This document shows, one piece after another, positions 1-6,581 of a DNA stretch of 45,359 nucleotides. The DNA lies in the NCBI GenBank assembly GCA_017745235.1, contig JAGHZU010000030.1:1-45359 (forward strand), given 5' to 3'. Source of the stretch: Caulobacter sp. Its GTDB lineage: Bacteria; Pseudomonadota; Alphaproteobacteria; Caulobacterales; Caulobacteraceae. Below the pieces are notes generated by a model. It saw nothing but the letters and a program-made list of their open reading frames with translations. It was not told where the DNA came from and did no database searches. The stretch's first letter is position 1. Each line of letters starts with the position of its first letter. A program made the position numbers and the translations under genes.

Positions 1-340
1 CGTTGGGGGCGTGGGCCTTGATGCCCTCGCCGACGGCCTTCATGACCTTCAGGTTGATGCCCAGCAGGTCGTCGCGGCTCATGCCCGGCTTGCGCGGCAC
101 GCCGGCGGTGACGATGCAGACGTCGGCGCCGGCGATGTCGGCGTAGTCGTTGGCGCCCTTCAGGGCCACGTCCTTGCCGAACACGGCCGAGGCTTCGGCG
201 ATGTCGAGGGCCTTGCCCTGCGGGGTGCCTTCGGCGATGTCGAACAGGATCACGTCGCCGAGCTCTTCACGAGCGGCGATGTGGGCCAGGGTGCCGCCGA
301 TCATGCCGGCGCCGATAAGGGCGATCTTCGCGCGAGCCAT
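1..340 (-). CDS. mdh: Malate dehydrogenase, N-terminal part (runs off left edge)
   Basis: NAD-dependent malate dehydrogenase of the TCA cycle, which interconverts malate and oxaloacetate in the cytoplasm. Only the first 113 residues are in the window, and the gene continues past base 1. The Rossmann glycine motif GAGMIGG lies at residues 10-16. Asp34 ends the second beta strand and is the usual NAD-ribose ligand. The substrate loop [12 protein letters not shown] (78-89) carries the family arginines R83 and R89, followed by N96. This is the LDH-like bacterial MDH type. The ATG is at 338-340. It is divergent from the mesaconyl-CoA hydratase gene, with 134 bases between the two starts. Identification is firm; the C-terminus with the catalytic His is not visible. 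Confidence 0.95.
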
Positions 341-474
341 GGGGTCTCCATCAGGGCTGTGGACGAGAAATGTCGGGGCGCGGTCTACGCCTGCAACGGC
401 TCGGCCTCAAGCCCTCTTTCCCGTTTCGCTGCAGTGCGGCAAAACTGCGTGAACAACGATAAGGAGGCGCGGGC

Positions 475-1524
475 ATGAGCAAGACCGATCCCGGGAACTA
501 CTTCGAGGACTTCCGGCTCGGCCAGGTGATCGTCCATGCCACGCCGCGCACGATCACGGCGGGCGACGTGGCGCTGTACACGGCGCTTTACGGTCCGCGC
601 TTCGCGCTGTTCTCCTCCGACCCGTTCGCTCGGGATTGCGGCCTGGAGACCGCCCCGGTCGATCCGCTGATCGCCTTCCACGTCGTTTTCGGCAAGACCG
701 TGCCCGACATCAGCCTCAACGCCGTGGCCAACCTGGGCTACGCCGAGGGTCGGTTCCTGGCGCTCGTGCATCCGGGCGACACGCTTTCCGCCAGGTCCGA
801 GGTGATCGGGCTGAAGGAAAACTCCAACGGCAAGACTGGCGTGGTCTATGTCCGCACCACCGGGACCAACCAGCGTGGCGTGGCGGTGCTCAGCTACGTG
901 CGCTGGGTGATGGTGCGCAAGCGCGACCTCGGCGCGGCGGTGGCCGGGCAGTCGACGCCCGACCTGGCCCAGGCCGTGGCCGCCGCCGACCTGGTGGCCC
1001 CGCCCGGCCTGGATTTCCGCAAGCATGACTTCGCCCACGCCGGCGCCCCGCACGCCTTCGAGGACTACGAGATCGGCGAGAAGATCGACCACGTTGACGG
1101 CATGGTCGTCGAGGAGGCCGAGGCCCAGATGGCCACGCGGCTGTGGCAGAACAGCGCCAAGGTGCACTTCAACCAGTTCGAGCGCGCCAGGGACCCTTCG
1201 GGCCGCCGCCTGGTGTATGGCGGGGTGGTGATCTCCACGGCCAAGGCCCTGTCGTTCAATGGCCTCCAGAACGCCGGACTGATCCTGGCGATCAACGGCG
1301 GCCGCCATGTCAGCCCCTATTTCGCCGGCGGCACGGTGTTCGCCTGGTCGGAAGTGCTGGACAAGGCCGAGCTGTCGCCGACCGTCGGCGCCCTGCGCCT
1401 GCGCCTGGTGGCCACCGTGGACCGGCCCTGCGGCGACTTCCCCGACAAGGACGAGACCGGCGCCTACGCGCCGGGCGTCATTCTGGACTTCGACCATTGG
1501 GCGGCGGTTCCGAAACGTGGCTGA
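475..1524 (+). CDS. mch: MaoC-family double hot-dog hydratase, mesaconyl-CoA hydratase type
   Basis: A 349-residue protein made of two MaoC-like hot-dog repeats, roughly residues 5-150 and 185-349. The opening (NYFEDFRLGQVIVHATPRTI), the motif HVVFGKTVPDISLNAVANLGY near residue 80 and the central YEIGEKIDHVDG are characteristic of mesaconyl-(2-methylfumaryl-)CoA hydratase, which interconverts mesaconyl-CoA and beta-methylmalyl-CoA in the ethylmalonyl-CoA pathway. The length matches that family. A strong Shine-Dalgarno (AAGGAGG, 461-467) sits 7 bases before the ATG. The stop overlaps the start of the downstream HIT gene, so the two are probably translationally coupled. A CitE/malyl-CoA-lyase-like gene lies 5 kb away. 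No crotonyl-CoA reductase or ethylmalonyl mutase is in the window, so use in that pathway is inferred and another C5-CoA substrate is possible. Confidence 0.8.
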   Translation: MSKTDPGNYFEDFRLGQVIVHATPRTITAGDVALYTALYGPRFALFSSDPFARDCGLETAPVDPLIAFHVVFGKTVPDISLNAVANLGYAEGRFLALVHPGDTLSARSEVIGLKENSNGKTGVVYVRTTGTNQRGVAVLSYVRWVMVRKRDLGAAVAGQSTPDLAQAVAAADLVAPPGLDFRKHDFAHAGAPHAFEDYEIGEKIDHVDGMVVEEAEAQMATRLWQNSAKVHFNQFERARDPSGRRLVYGGVVISTAKALSFNGLQNAGLILAINGGRHVSPYFAGGTVFAWSEVLDKAELSPTVGALRLRLVATVDRPCGDFPDKDETGAYAPGVILDFDHWAAVPKRG

Positions 1525-1942
1525 TTTCGTCCTCGATCCGGCCTTCGCGGCCACCGCCGCCGTCCTGGGCGAGCTGCCGCTATGCCACGTCCGCCTGCAG
1601 CTGGACGCCCGCTATCCGTGGGTGGTCCTGATCCCGCGCCTCCCGGGCCTGCGCGAGCTGGAGGACCTATCGGTCGCCGACCGCGCTCGCCTGGTCGAGG
1701 AGACGGTGCTGGCCGGCGCGGCCGTGCGGGCCGTGGCCAAGGTCCTGGGCCTGGCGGTCGACAAGCTGAACGTCGGGGCGCTGGGCAATGTCACGCCGCA
1801 GCTACACGTGCATGTGTTGGGACGCCGTGCGGGCGATCCGGCCTGGCCCGGGCCGGTCTGGGGCCACTCCCCCGCCCTGCCCTATGGCGAGGCGGACCTG
1901 GCGAAGGCCGCCGCCGCCGCGCGGATCGCGTTGAACGTCTAG
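1517..1942 (+). CDS. HIT-domain protein (histidine triad nucleotide hydrolase family)
   Basis: A 141-residue protein with the histidine-triad signature QLHVHVLGRR at residues 95-104, preceded by the nucleotide-binding part VDKLNVGALGNVTP. The first His of the canonical HxHxH is Gln, as in the bacterial HIT subfamily with a QLHxH core; H97 and H99 remain. HIT proteins hydrolyse nucleotide phosphoramidates or dinucleoside polyphosphates, and the substrate here cannot be read from sequence. I chose the GTG at 1517, which overlaps the mch stop by 8 bases, because the homologous region begins there. The same open frame extends upstream to 1307 inside mch, but that part reads as out-of-frame mch. 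It converges with the AraC gene, and the two stops overlap by 4 bases. Confidence 0.82.
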   Translation: MADFVLDPAFAATAAVLGELPLCHVRLQLDARYPWVVLIPRLPGLRELEDLSVADRARLVEETVLAGAAVRAVAKVLGLAVDKLNVGALGNVTPQLHVHVLGRRAGDPAWPGPVWGHSPALPYGEADLAKAAAAARIALNV

Positions 1943-2736
1943 TCGCCCTTCCGGGCCGCGGCCCCGCTCCGGTACCGGTTGGGCGGGACTCCCGTCAGGC
2001 GCCTGAACATCGTCGAGAAGGCCGCCGGGCTGTCATAGCCCAGGTCCAGGGCCACGGTGGTGACCGGTTCGCCGGCCGCCAGGCGGGGCAGCGCCACCAG
2101 CAGGCAGGCCTGCTGGCGCCAGGCGCCGAAGCTCATGCCGGTCTCGCGGCGGAAGGCCCGGGTGAAGGCCCGGCGCTCCATGCCCAGGGCTGCGCACCAG
2201 CCGTCGATCGTGTCGTGCGGCGCGGGACGCTCCAGGAACGCGTGGCACCGCTGCGCGATGGCGGGATTGGCCGGGAACGGAACGGCCAGGGGGATCAGCG
2301 GCGCGCGCTCCACCTCGGCGATCAGCAAATCCATCACCAGGCCGTCGCGGCCGTCGACGTCGTATTCCGGAACGATCTCGCAGGCGGCGATCAGCAGGCT
2401 GCGCAGCAAGGACGAAACCTCGATCACCCGGCACGTCGGATCGCCCAGGATCGGGGACGCCGATCCGTCGATCAGCACGCTGCGGGTGGTCACCGCTCCG
2501 ACCATGCGCACGGCATGGGGCACGCCGGCCGGGATCCACACCCCGCGCTCGGGCGGGGCGATCCAGGCGCCCTGCGGGGTCGACACCGCCGCCACGCCGT
2601 TGGCCGCGTACAGCAGCTGGCCCCGTCCATGCGAGTGCCAGTCCAGTTCGAACGAGGGCGGATAGTCGTTGCCGATGGCCACCACCGGACGGGGCGTGCG
2701 GTCGTAGTCGCTGGGATCCTTCCAGGGTTGGGCCAT
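1939..2736 (-). CDS. AraC-family transcriptional regulator (NimR-like, cupin + HTH)
   Basis: Transcription factor with an N-terminal cupin sensor domain (HSHGRGQLLYAANG, WIAPPERGVWIPAGVPH, about residues 30-95) and a C-terminal AraC double helix-turn-helix (RAFTRAFRRETGMSFGAWRQ, then LDLGYDSPAAFSTMFRRLTG). The layout matches short AraC regulators that sit beside and control an MFS efflux gene, as NimR does. I prefer the ATG at 2734-2736 (265 residues). A GTG at 2779-2781 would add 15 residues, but it would place a GTCCCA direct repeat inside the gene and leave only 44 bases before the MFS start. It is divergent from the MFS gene, so the effector is probably a substrate of that pump, but this is inference. 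Confidence 0.85.
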   Translation of the reverse strand: MAQPWKDPSDYDRTPRPVVAIGNDYPPSFELDWHSHGRGQLLYAANGVAAVSTPQGAWIAPPERGVWIPAGVPHAVRMVGAVTTRSVLIDGSASPILGDPTCRVIEVSSLLRSLLIAACEIVPEYDVDGRDGLVMDLLIAEVERAPLIPLAVPFPANPAIAQRCHAFLERPAPHDTIDGWCAALGMERRAFTRAFRRETGMSFGAWRQQACLLVALPRLAAGEPVTTVALDLGYDSPAAFSTMFRRLTGVPPNRYRSGAAARKGD

Positions 2737-2763
2737 GTCCCACTTGCGAAGGTGAAAGTCCCA
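2737..2763. promoter_or_regulatory. Candidate AraC-family binding site: GTCCCA direct repeat
   Basis: GTCCCA occurs at 2737-2742 and again at 2758-2763, in direct orientation and exactly 21 bases apart. That is two helical turns, the usual arrangement for an AraC-type protein with two HTH motifs per monomer. The repeat lies between the preferred start of the AraC gene and the MFS gene. No biochemical link can be made from sequence alone. Confidence 0.4.
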
Positions 2764-2825
2764 TCTCGGAATGCGGGACACGCCGGCAAGTCCTATCGCG
2801 GGGCCACCGCAAGGGAAACCTCGAT

Positions 2826-4061
2826 ATGACCGACAGCGCCGCGCGGGCCGCCTCGCCCGCCGACTTCTCCCCCGCCCAGCCTCCGGCCGAAACCACCGCG
2901 TTCGGCGTGATCGTGGCCATCAGCGCCTGTCACCTGCTCAACGACATGATGCAGTCGCTGCTGCCGGCGATCTATCCCAACCTCAAGGCCGGCCTGGGCC
3001 TGAGCTTCGGCCAGATCGGCGTGCTGACCCTGGCCTATCAGATCACCGCCTCGATCCTGCAGCCGCTGGTGGGCCTCTACGCCGACAAGCGGCCCACTCC
3101 GATGGCCCTGCCCGGCGGGGTGCTGTTCTCGCTGGCCGGCCTGCTGGTGCTGTCGATCGCCCACACCTATGGCCTGCTCCTGGTGGGCGCCGCCCTTCTG
3201 GGCATGGGTTCGTCGGTGTTCCACCCGGAATCCTCGCGGGTGGCGCGGATGGCGGCGGGCGGGCGCCATGGCCTGGCCCAGTCCCTGTTCCAGGTTGGCG
3301 GCAACGCCGGCTCGGCCCTGGGTCCGCTGGCTGCCGCCCTGGTGGTGGTTCGGTTCGGCCAGTCCAGCCTGGCGGCCTTCGCGCTGCTGGCGGTGCTGAT
3401 GTTCGCGATCCTGTGGAACGTGGCGATCTGGTATCGCCATCACGGACTGGAGCGCCTGCGGGCGGCGGCCCGGCGCGGCGTGGGTCCGATCGACCTGCCC
3501 CGCGGCAAGGCCCTGCGCGGGATCGCCATCCTGCTGGCCCTGATCTTCTCCAAATATGTCTACCTGGCCAGCCTGACCAGCTACTTCACCTTCTACCTGA
3601 TCCACCGCTTCGCCGTGTCGGTCGAGACGGCCCAACTGCACCTGTTCGTCTTCCTGGCGTCGGTGGCCGTGGGCACGGTGGCGGGCGGACCGCTGGGCGA
3701 CCGCTTCGGCCGCAAGCCGGTGATCTGGATCTCGATCCTGGGCGTCCTGCCCTTCAGCCTGCTGCTGCCGCACGCCAGCCTATTCTGGACCGGCCCGCTG
3801 ACGGTGGTCATCGGCCTGCTGCTGGCCTCGGCTTTCCCGGCGATCGTGGTGTTCGCCCAGGAGCTGGCGCCCGGCAAGGTGGGCATGATCTCGGGCCTGT
3901 TCTTCGGCTTCTCGTTCGGCATGGGCGGCCTGGGCGCGGCGGTGCTGGGCGAGCTGGCCGACCTCAAGGGCATCGACGCCGTCTACCGGGTCTGCGCCTG
4001 GTTGCCGGCCATCGGCCTGCTGGCGGCCTTCCTACCCAACCTCGCCCGGAAGCGGACCTGA
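2826..4061 (+). CDS. MFS efflux transporter, fosmidomycin-resistance (Fsr) type
   Basis: A 411-residue, 12-helix major facilitator in the inner membrane. Several stretches are hallmarks of the Fsr subfamily: HLLNDMMQSLLPAIYPNLK in helix 1, LSFGQIGVLTLAYQITASIL in helix 2, GMGSSVFHPESSRVARMA in helix 4 and SLFQVGGNAGSALGP in helix 5. A second MFS loop, GGPLGDRFGRKPV, lies near residue 290. Family members are drug:proton antiporters exporting fosmidomycin and sometimes other compounds; the natural substrate is unknown. It is divergent from an AraC-type regulator and converges on the SDR gene with a GC-rich hairpin between. The ATG at 2826 fits the family N-terminus. Confidence 0.88.
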   Translation: MTDSAARAASPADFSPAQPPAETTAFGVIVAISACHLLNDMMQSLLPAIYPNLKAGLGLSFGQIGVLTLAYQITASILQPLVGLYADKRPTPMALPGGVLFSLAGLLVLSIAHTYGLLLVGAALLGMGSSVFHPESSRVARMAAGGRHGLAQSLFQVGGNAGSALGPLAAALVVVRFGQSSLAAFALLAVLMFAILWNVAIWYRHHGLERLRAAARRGVGPIDLPRGKALRGIAILLALIFSKYVYLASLTSYFTFYLIHRFAVSVETAQLHLFVFLASVAVGTVAGGPLGDRFGRKPVIWISILGVLPFSLLLPHASLFWTGPLTVVIGLLLASAFPAIVVFAQELAPGKVGMISGLFFGFSFGMGGLGAAVLGELADLKGIDAVYRVCAWLPAIGLLAAFLPNLARKRT

Positions 4062-4074
4062 CGTCCAGGGATGG

Positions 4075-4098
4075 GGCGGCGGGCGGGGTCCCGCCGCC
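4075..4098. terminator. GC hairpin between convergent MFS and SDR genes
   Basis: A 9-bp perfect stem (GGCGGCGGG 4075-4083, CCCGCCGCC 4090-4098) with a 6-base loop lies in the 44-base gap between two converging stops. There is no T-run on either side, so intrinsic termination would be weak. It may act as a bidirectional barrier. Confidence 0.4.
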
Positions 4099-4105
4099 GC
4101 TCGCC

Positions 4106-4855
4106 CTAGGCCACGTAGCCGCCGTCGATGGTCAGGCTGGCGCCGGTCATGAAGCCCGCCTCCTCGCGCACCAGGTAGGACACCAGCCCCGCCACCTCGC
4201 GCGTCTCGCCCATGCGGCCAAGCGGGATCAGCGGCTTGACCAGCTCGTCCAAGCCGCTGGTCATGTCGGTGGCCGTCGGACCGGGCTGGACGTTGTTGAC
4301 GGTGATGCGGCGGGGAGCCAGATCGATCGCCGCTCCCCTTACCAGCGTCGCCACCGCCGCCTTGCTCATCGCATAGGACCCGCCGCCCGCGAAGGCCACC
4401 CGCTCGGCCGAGTTGCTGCCGATGGTGACGATCCGCCCGCCGTCGGCCAGGCGCGGCGCGGCATGGTGGATCGCGGCGAACACGCCGCGCACGTTCACGG
4501 CCACCAGCCGGTCGAAGTCCGCGATCGACAGCTGTTCCACCGTGCCCATCGTCAGGACTCCGGCGTTGACCACCAGGATGTCCAGCCGCCCGAAACGCTC
4601 CACGGCCTGGTCGACCGCGGCCTTGATCTGGTCGGCGTCGGCGCTGTCGGCCTGGAAGGCCGCCGCTTCGCCGCCTGCAGCCTGGATCGCCGCGACGCGG
4701 GCGGCGGCGTGGTCGGGCGAGGACGCATAGGTGAACGCCACCCGGGCTCCGTCCCGCGCCAGGCGCTCGACGATCGCCGCTCCGATCCCGCGTGATCCGC
4801 CGAGCACCAGCGCGGCCCTGCCTTTCAGTCCGGGGTCCTTCAGTTCCTGTTCCAT
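4106..4855 (-). CDS. Short-chain dehydrogenase/reductase (FabG-like SDR)
   Basis: Classical SDR of 249 residues. The cofactor motif GGSRGIG is at 19-25, NAG at 97-99, and the catalytic triad is Ser147, Tyr161 and Lys165 (Y-A-M-S-K), with the family C-terminus GASLTIDGGY. The absence of an acidic residue after the second strand (TYASS) suggests NADPH, as in FabG-like enzymes. The substrate cannot be assigned; the best general call is a 3-oxoacyl or ketone reductase. It is divergent from a TetR regulator across 110 bases holding three related palindromes, so it is very probably that regulator's target. TetR-SDR pairs of this kind often handle a xenobiotic or reactive carbonyl, which is inference here. 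Confidence 0.88.
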   Translation of the reverse strand: MEQELKDPGLKGRAALVLGGSRGIGAAIVERLARDGARVAFTYASSPDHAAARVAAIQAAGGEAAAFQADSADADQIKAAVDQAVERFGRLDILVVNAGVLTMGTVEQLSIADFDRLVAVNVRGVFAAIHHAAPRLADGGRIVTIGSNSAERVAFAGGGSYAMSKAAVATLVRGAAIDLAPRRITVNNVQPGPTATDMTSGLDELVKPLIPLGRMGETREVAGLVSYLVREEAGFMTGASLTIDGGYVA

Positions 4856-4868
4856 CGCTCGCTCTTTC

Positions 4869-4884
4869 TTGACTGATTAGTCCA
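4869..4884. promoter_or_regulatory. Putative TetR operator O1
   Basis: Imperfect 16-bp palindrome TTGACT-GATT-AGTCCA, 13 bases upstream of the SDR start codon. It has the same half-site logic (T-T/G-G-A) and 4-base centre as two more copies in this intergenic region. A repressor bound here would block transcription or elongation into the SDR gene. Confidence 0.55.
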
Positions 4885-4908
4885 TAACGGACGCCGAATA
4901 TGGTATTG

Positions 4909-4924
4909 TGGATCGGCCAGTCAA
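4909..4924. promoter_or_regulatory. Putative TetR operator O2
   Basis: Imperfect 16-bp palindrome TGGATC-GGCC-AGTCAA between the divergent SDR and TetR genes. Its centre is 40 bp from O1 and 24 bp from O3. The right half TTGACT (read on the minus strand) could also serve as a -35 element for the SDR gene. Confidence 0.5.
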
Positions 4925-4932
4925 GAACGTTC

Positions 4933-4948
4933 TGGACAGATTGATCCA
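4933..4948. promoter_or_regulatory. Putative TetR operator O3
   Basis: Imperfect 16-bp palindrome TGGACA-GATT-GATCCA. It overlaps the -35 and spacer of the predicted tetR promoter, which suits autorepression. O1 and O3 share the identical centre GATT. Confidence 0.55.
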
Positions 4949-4960
4949 TTATGCTATAAG
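4933..4960 (+). promoter_or_regulatory. Putative promoter of the TetR gene (leaderless start)
   Basis: A -35 element TGGACA (4933-4938) and a -10 element TATAAG (4955-4960) are separated by 16 bases. Normal spacing puts the transcription start at about 4966-4967, at the ATG itself. No Shine-Dalgarno lies before the ATG, so a leaderless mRNA is predicted. Confidence 0.5.
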
Positions 4961-4965
4961 GCCGC

Positions 4966-5547
4966 ATGGCCAGACCGGTGGAATTCGATCGCGACGCGGC
5001 GATCGATCAGGCGATCGCGGTGTTCGGGGATCACGGCTTCGAGGGCTCCTCGACCGCCGTCCTGCTCGCGCGAATGGGTATCGGTCGCCAGAGCCTCTAC
5101 GGCGCGTTCGGCGACAAGAAGCGCCTCTTCCTCGAGGCCCTGGCCCGCTACAACGCCGACAGCCTGGACCAGATGGAGGCCGCCCTGGCGGCCCACGATT
5201 CCGCACGTGACGCGATCGAGGCCGCCCTCCTGGCCTTCGCGACGGAGCCGGACGCCGCGCCTCAGTCCGGCTGCCTGGGCGTGGGGTCGATCGCCGAGTT
5301 CGGCCGTTCCGATCCCGAGATCAACGCCGTCAACGACGCCGCGGCCGCCCGCTTCCGGGCCGCCTTCGTCCAGCGCCTGGACCAGGGCGTGGCGACGGGC
5401 GAGTTCGCGCCGAACCTCGATGTCCGGGCCGCTGCGGACTTCCTGCTGGCCACCCGCGCCGGACTGAAGATCGCCGCCCGCGACGGCGCCGGTCTAGATC
5501 GCCTGCGTGGAATCGTCCGGCTGGCGCTACGAAGCCTGGACGCCTAA
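4966..5547 (+). CDS. TetR/AcrR-family transcriptional regulator
   Basis: A 193-residue regulator. The N-terminal TetR helix-turn-helix spans about residues 9-56 (AIAVFGDHGFEGSSTAVLLA, then GIGRQSLYGAFGDKKRLF). The C-terminal ligand/dimer domain contains SGCLGVGSIAEFGRSDPE near residue 103, typical of the subfamily that contains a C-G-C/L-G sensor segment with one Cys (C104). It is divergent from the SDR gene, which it probably represses together with itself through the three palindromes between them. Its stop overlaps the stop of the convergent basic-tail protein by 3 bases. The inducing ligand is unknown. Confidence 0.9.
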   Translation: MARPVEFDRDAAIDQAIAVFGDHGFEGSSTAVLLARMGIGRQSLYGAFGDKKRLFLEALARYNADSLDQMEAALAAHDSARDAIEAALLAFATEPDAAPQSGCLGVGSIAEFGRSDPEINAVNDAAAARFRAAFVQRLDQGVATGEFAPNLDVRAAADFLLATRAGLKIAARDGAGLDRLRGIVRLALRSLDA

Positions 5548-6545
5548 CGCCTTTTCTTGCGGCCACCTGCCGCCTTGCCCTTTGCGGACCCCTTGCCCTT
5601 CGAGGCGACGGTCTTGCCCTTGCCGCCCTTCTTGCCCTTGGCCGAAGCGGACCCCTTGCCGCTTTTCTTGGCGGCGGCGGCGCATTTGGCCTTGGCGGCC
5701 TTGAGCGCCTTGCCGGTCTTGCCCCTGGTCGAACATGCCGGAGCCCGGGAGGGACGATCGTCGTCACGGGCGACAACACGCGGCGCAGCGGCGGCCGGGC
5801 GAGGCCAGATCACGGGACCGCGCCCCGTCGGCACATAGCCCGGAGGGAGCTCGGCCTGGGGCACGCGACGGGCGGTGACGGGCGTATCGGCCCCGCCCTC
5901 GTTCAGCGAGCCGGACCAGGTTCCGTCGCCACGAGGACGCAAGGTGGCCGTGGCGGTCGTGCCCGGATGGGGCGAGAAGCGCACCACCATGTCGCCGTTG
6001 GCGCGATCCACCACGTCCAGCAAGCCGGTGGAGCCCACGGTCCCAGGCCGGCGAGTGTCGCGCCAGGCGCCCTCCACCGCGCCGTAGCCGCCGGCGGGGT
6101 CCACAATCTGCAGGTCGTAGAGGCGCGTTCCATCCGCCCCAACCAGGGCCCAGCCGCCATCCAGCGGACCTTGAAGGCCCTGGGCGGCCAGGATCGAACC
6201 CTTGACCCGCAGGTCGTAGGCCTCGGCCGCCGGAATGTAACCGCCCTGGGGCACGGCGTGATTTGGATTGATCTCGTCCGGATCGCGCGAGGGGATCGGC
6301 AGGATGGTGGGCTTGTGCGGCACGGCCTGGGCGGCCGGCGGCGCTTCCTCTTCGTCTGTGGTCTGCGGGCCCGTCTGCATGATCAGGTCGGCCAGCGGAT
6401 CGACGGCCTCGGTCGCCGAGGGGGCGGTCGTGCTCTGCGGAGCCGGCGCGGCGGCCACCAGCGGAATCTCGGCTGTGGGCGCGGCCTGCTGGGCCAGGGC
6501 GGGCGCTGCGGAGAAGGCCAGCAGGAAGATCAGAAGCGCGCGCAT
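5544..6545 (-). CDS. Exported protein with histone H1-like basic C-terminal tail
   Basis: A 333-residue protein with a clear signal peptide (MRALLIFLLAFSAAPALAQ, cleavage after about residue 18). A low-complexity Ala/Pro/Glu linker follows, then a central globular part (about 105-235: ILAAQGLQGPLDGGWALVGA, FSPHPGTTATATLRPRGDGT) of no family I recognise. The last 65 or so residues are almost only Lys, Ala, Gly and Ser, with SKGKGSAKGKAAGGRKKRR at the end. The tail resembles eukaryotic histone H1 or bacterial HU-like basic tails, yet the protein is predicted to leave the cytoplasm, so a polyanion outside the inner membrane (LPS, teichoic-like polymer, peptidoglycan or extracellular DNA) is a more natural partner. 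Two Cys near the start of the tail may form a disulfide. Confidence 0.75.
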   Translation of the reverse strand: MRALLIFLLAFSAAPALAQQAAPTAEIPLVAAAPAPQSTTAPSATEAVDPLADLIMQTGPQTTDEEEAPPAAQAVPHKPTILPIPSRDPDEINPNHAVPQGGYIPAAEAYDLRVKGSILAAQGLQGPLDGGWALVGADGTRLYDLQIVDPAGGYGAVEGAWRDTRRPGTVGSTGLLDVVDRANGDMVVRFSPHPGTTATATLRPRGDGTWSGSLNEGGADTPVTARRVPQAELPPGYVPTGRGPVIWPRPAAAAPRVVARDDDRPSRAPACSTRGKTGKALKAAKAKCAAAAKKSGKGSASAKGKKGGKGKTVASKGKGSAKGKAAGGRKKRR

Positions 6546-6581
6546 CAGGCCGTGGACTATCCTAGAGGAACCTTGGCTTTA

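Noticed and set aside
431..448. GCAGT-N8-ACTGC inverted repeat upstream of mch
   Set aside because: Only 5-bp arms, and it could equally be a chance match; no regulator gene is adjacent to support it.
2771..4795. A 674-codon frame spanning the MFS and SDR genes
   Set aside because: The MFS gene reads perfectly in another frame, and this translation is Arg/Pro/Gly-rich with no recognisable fold.
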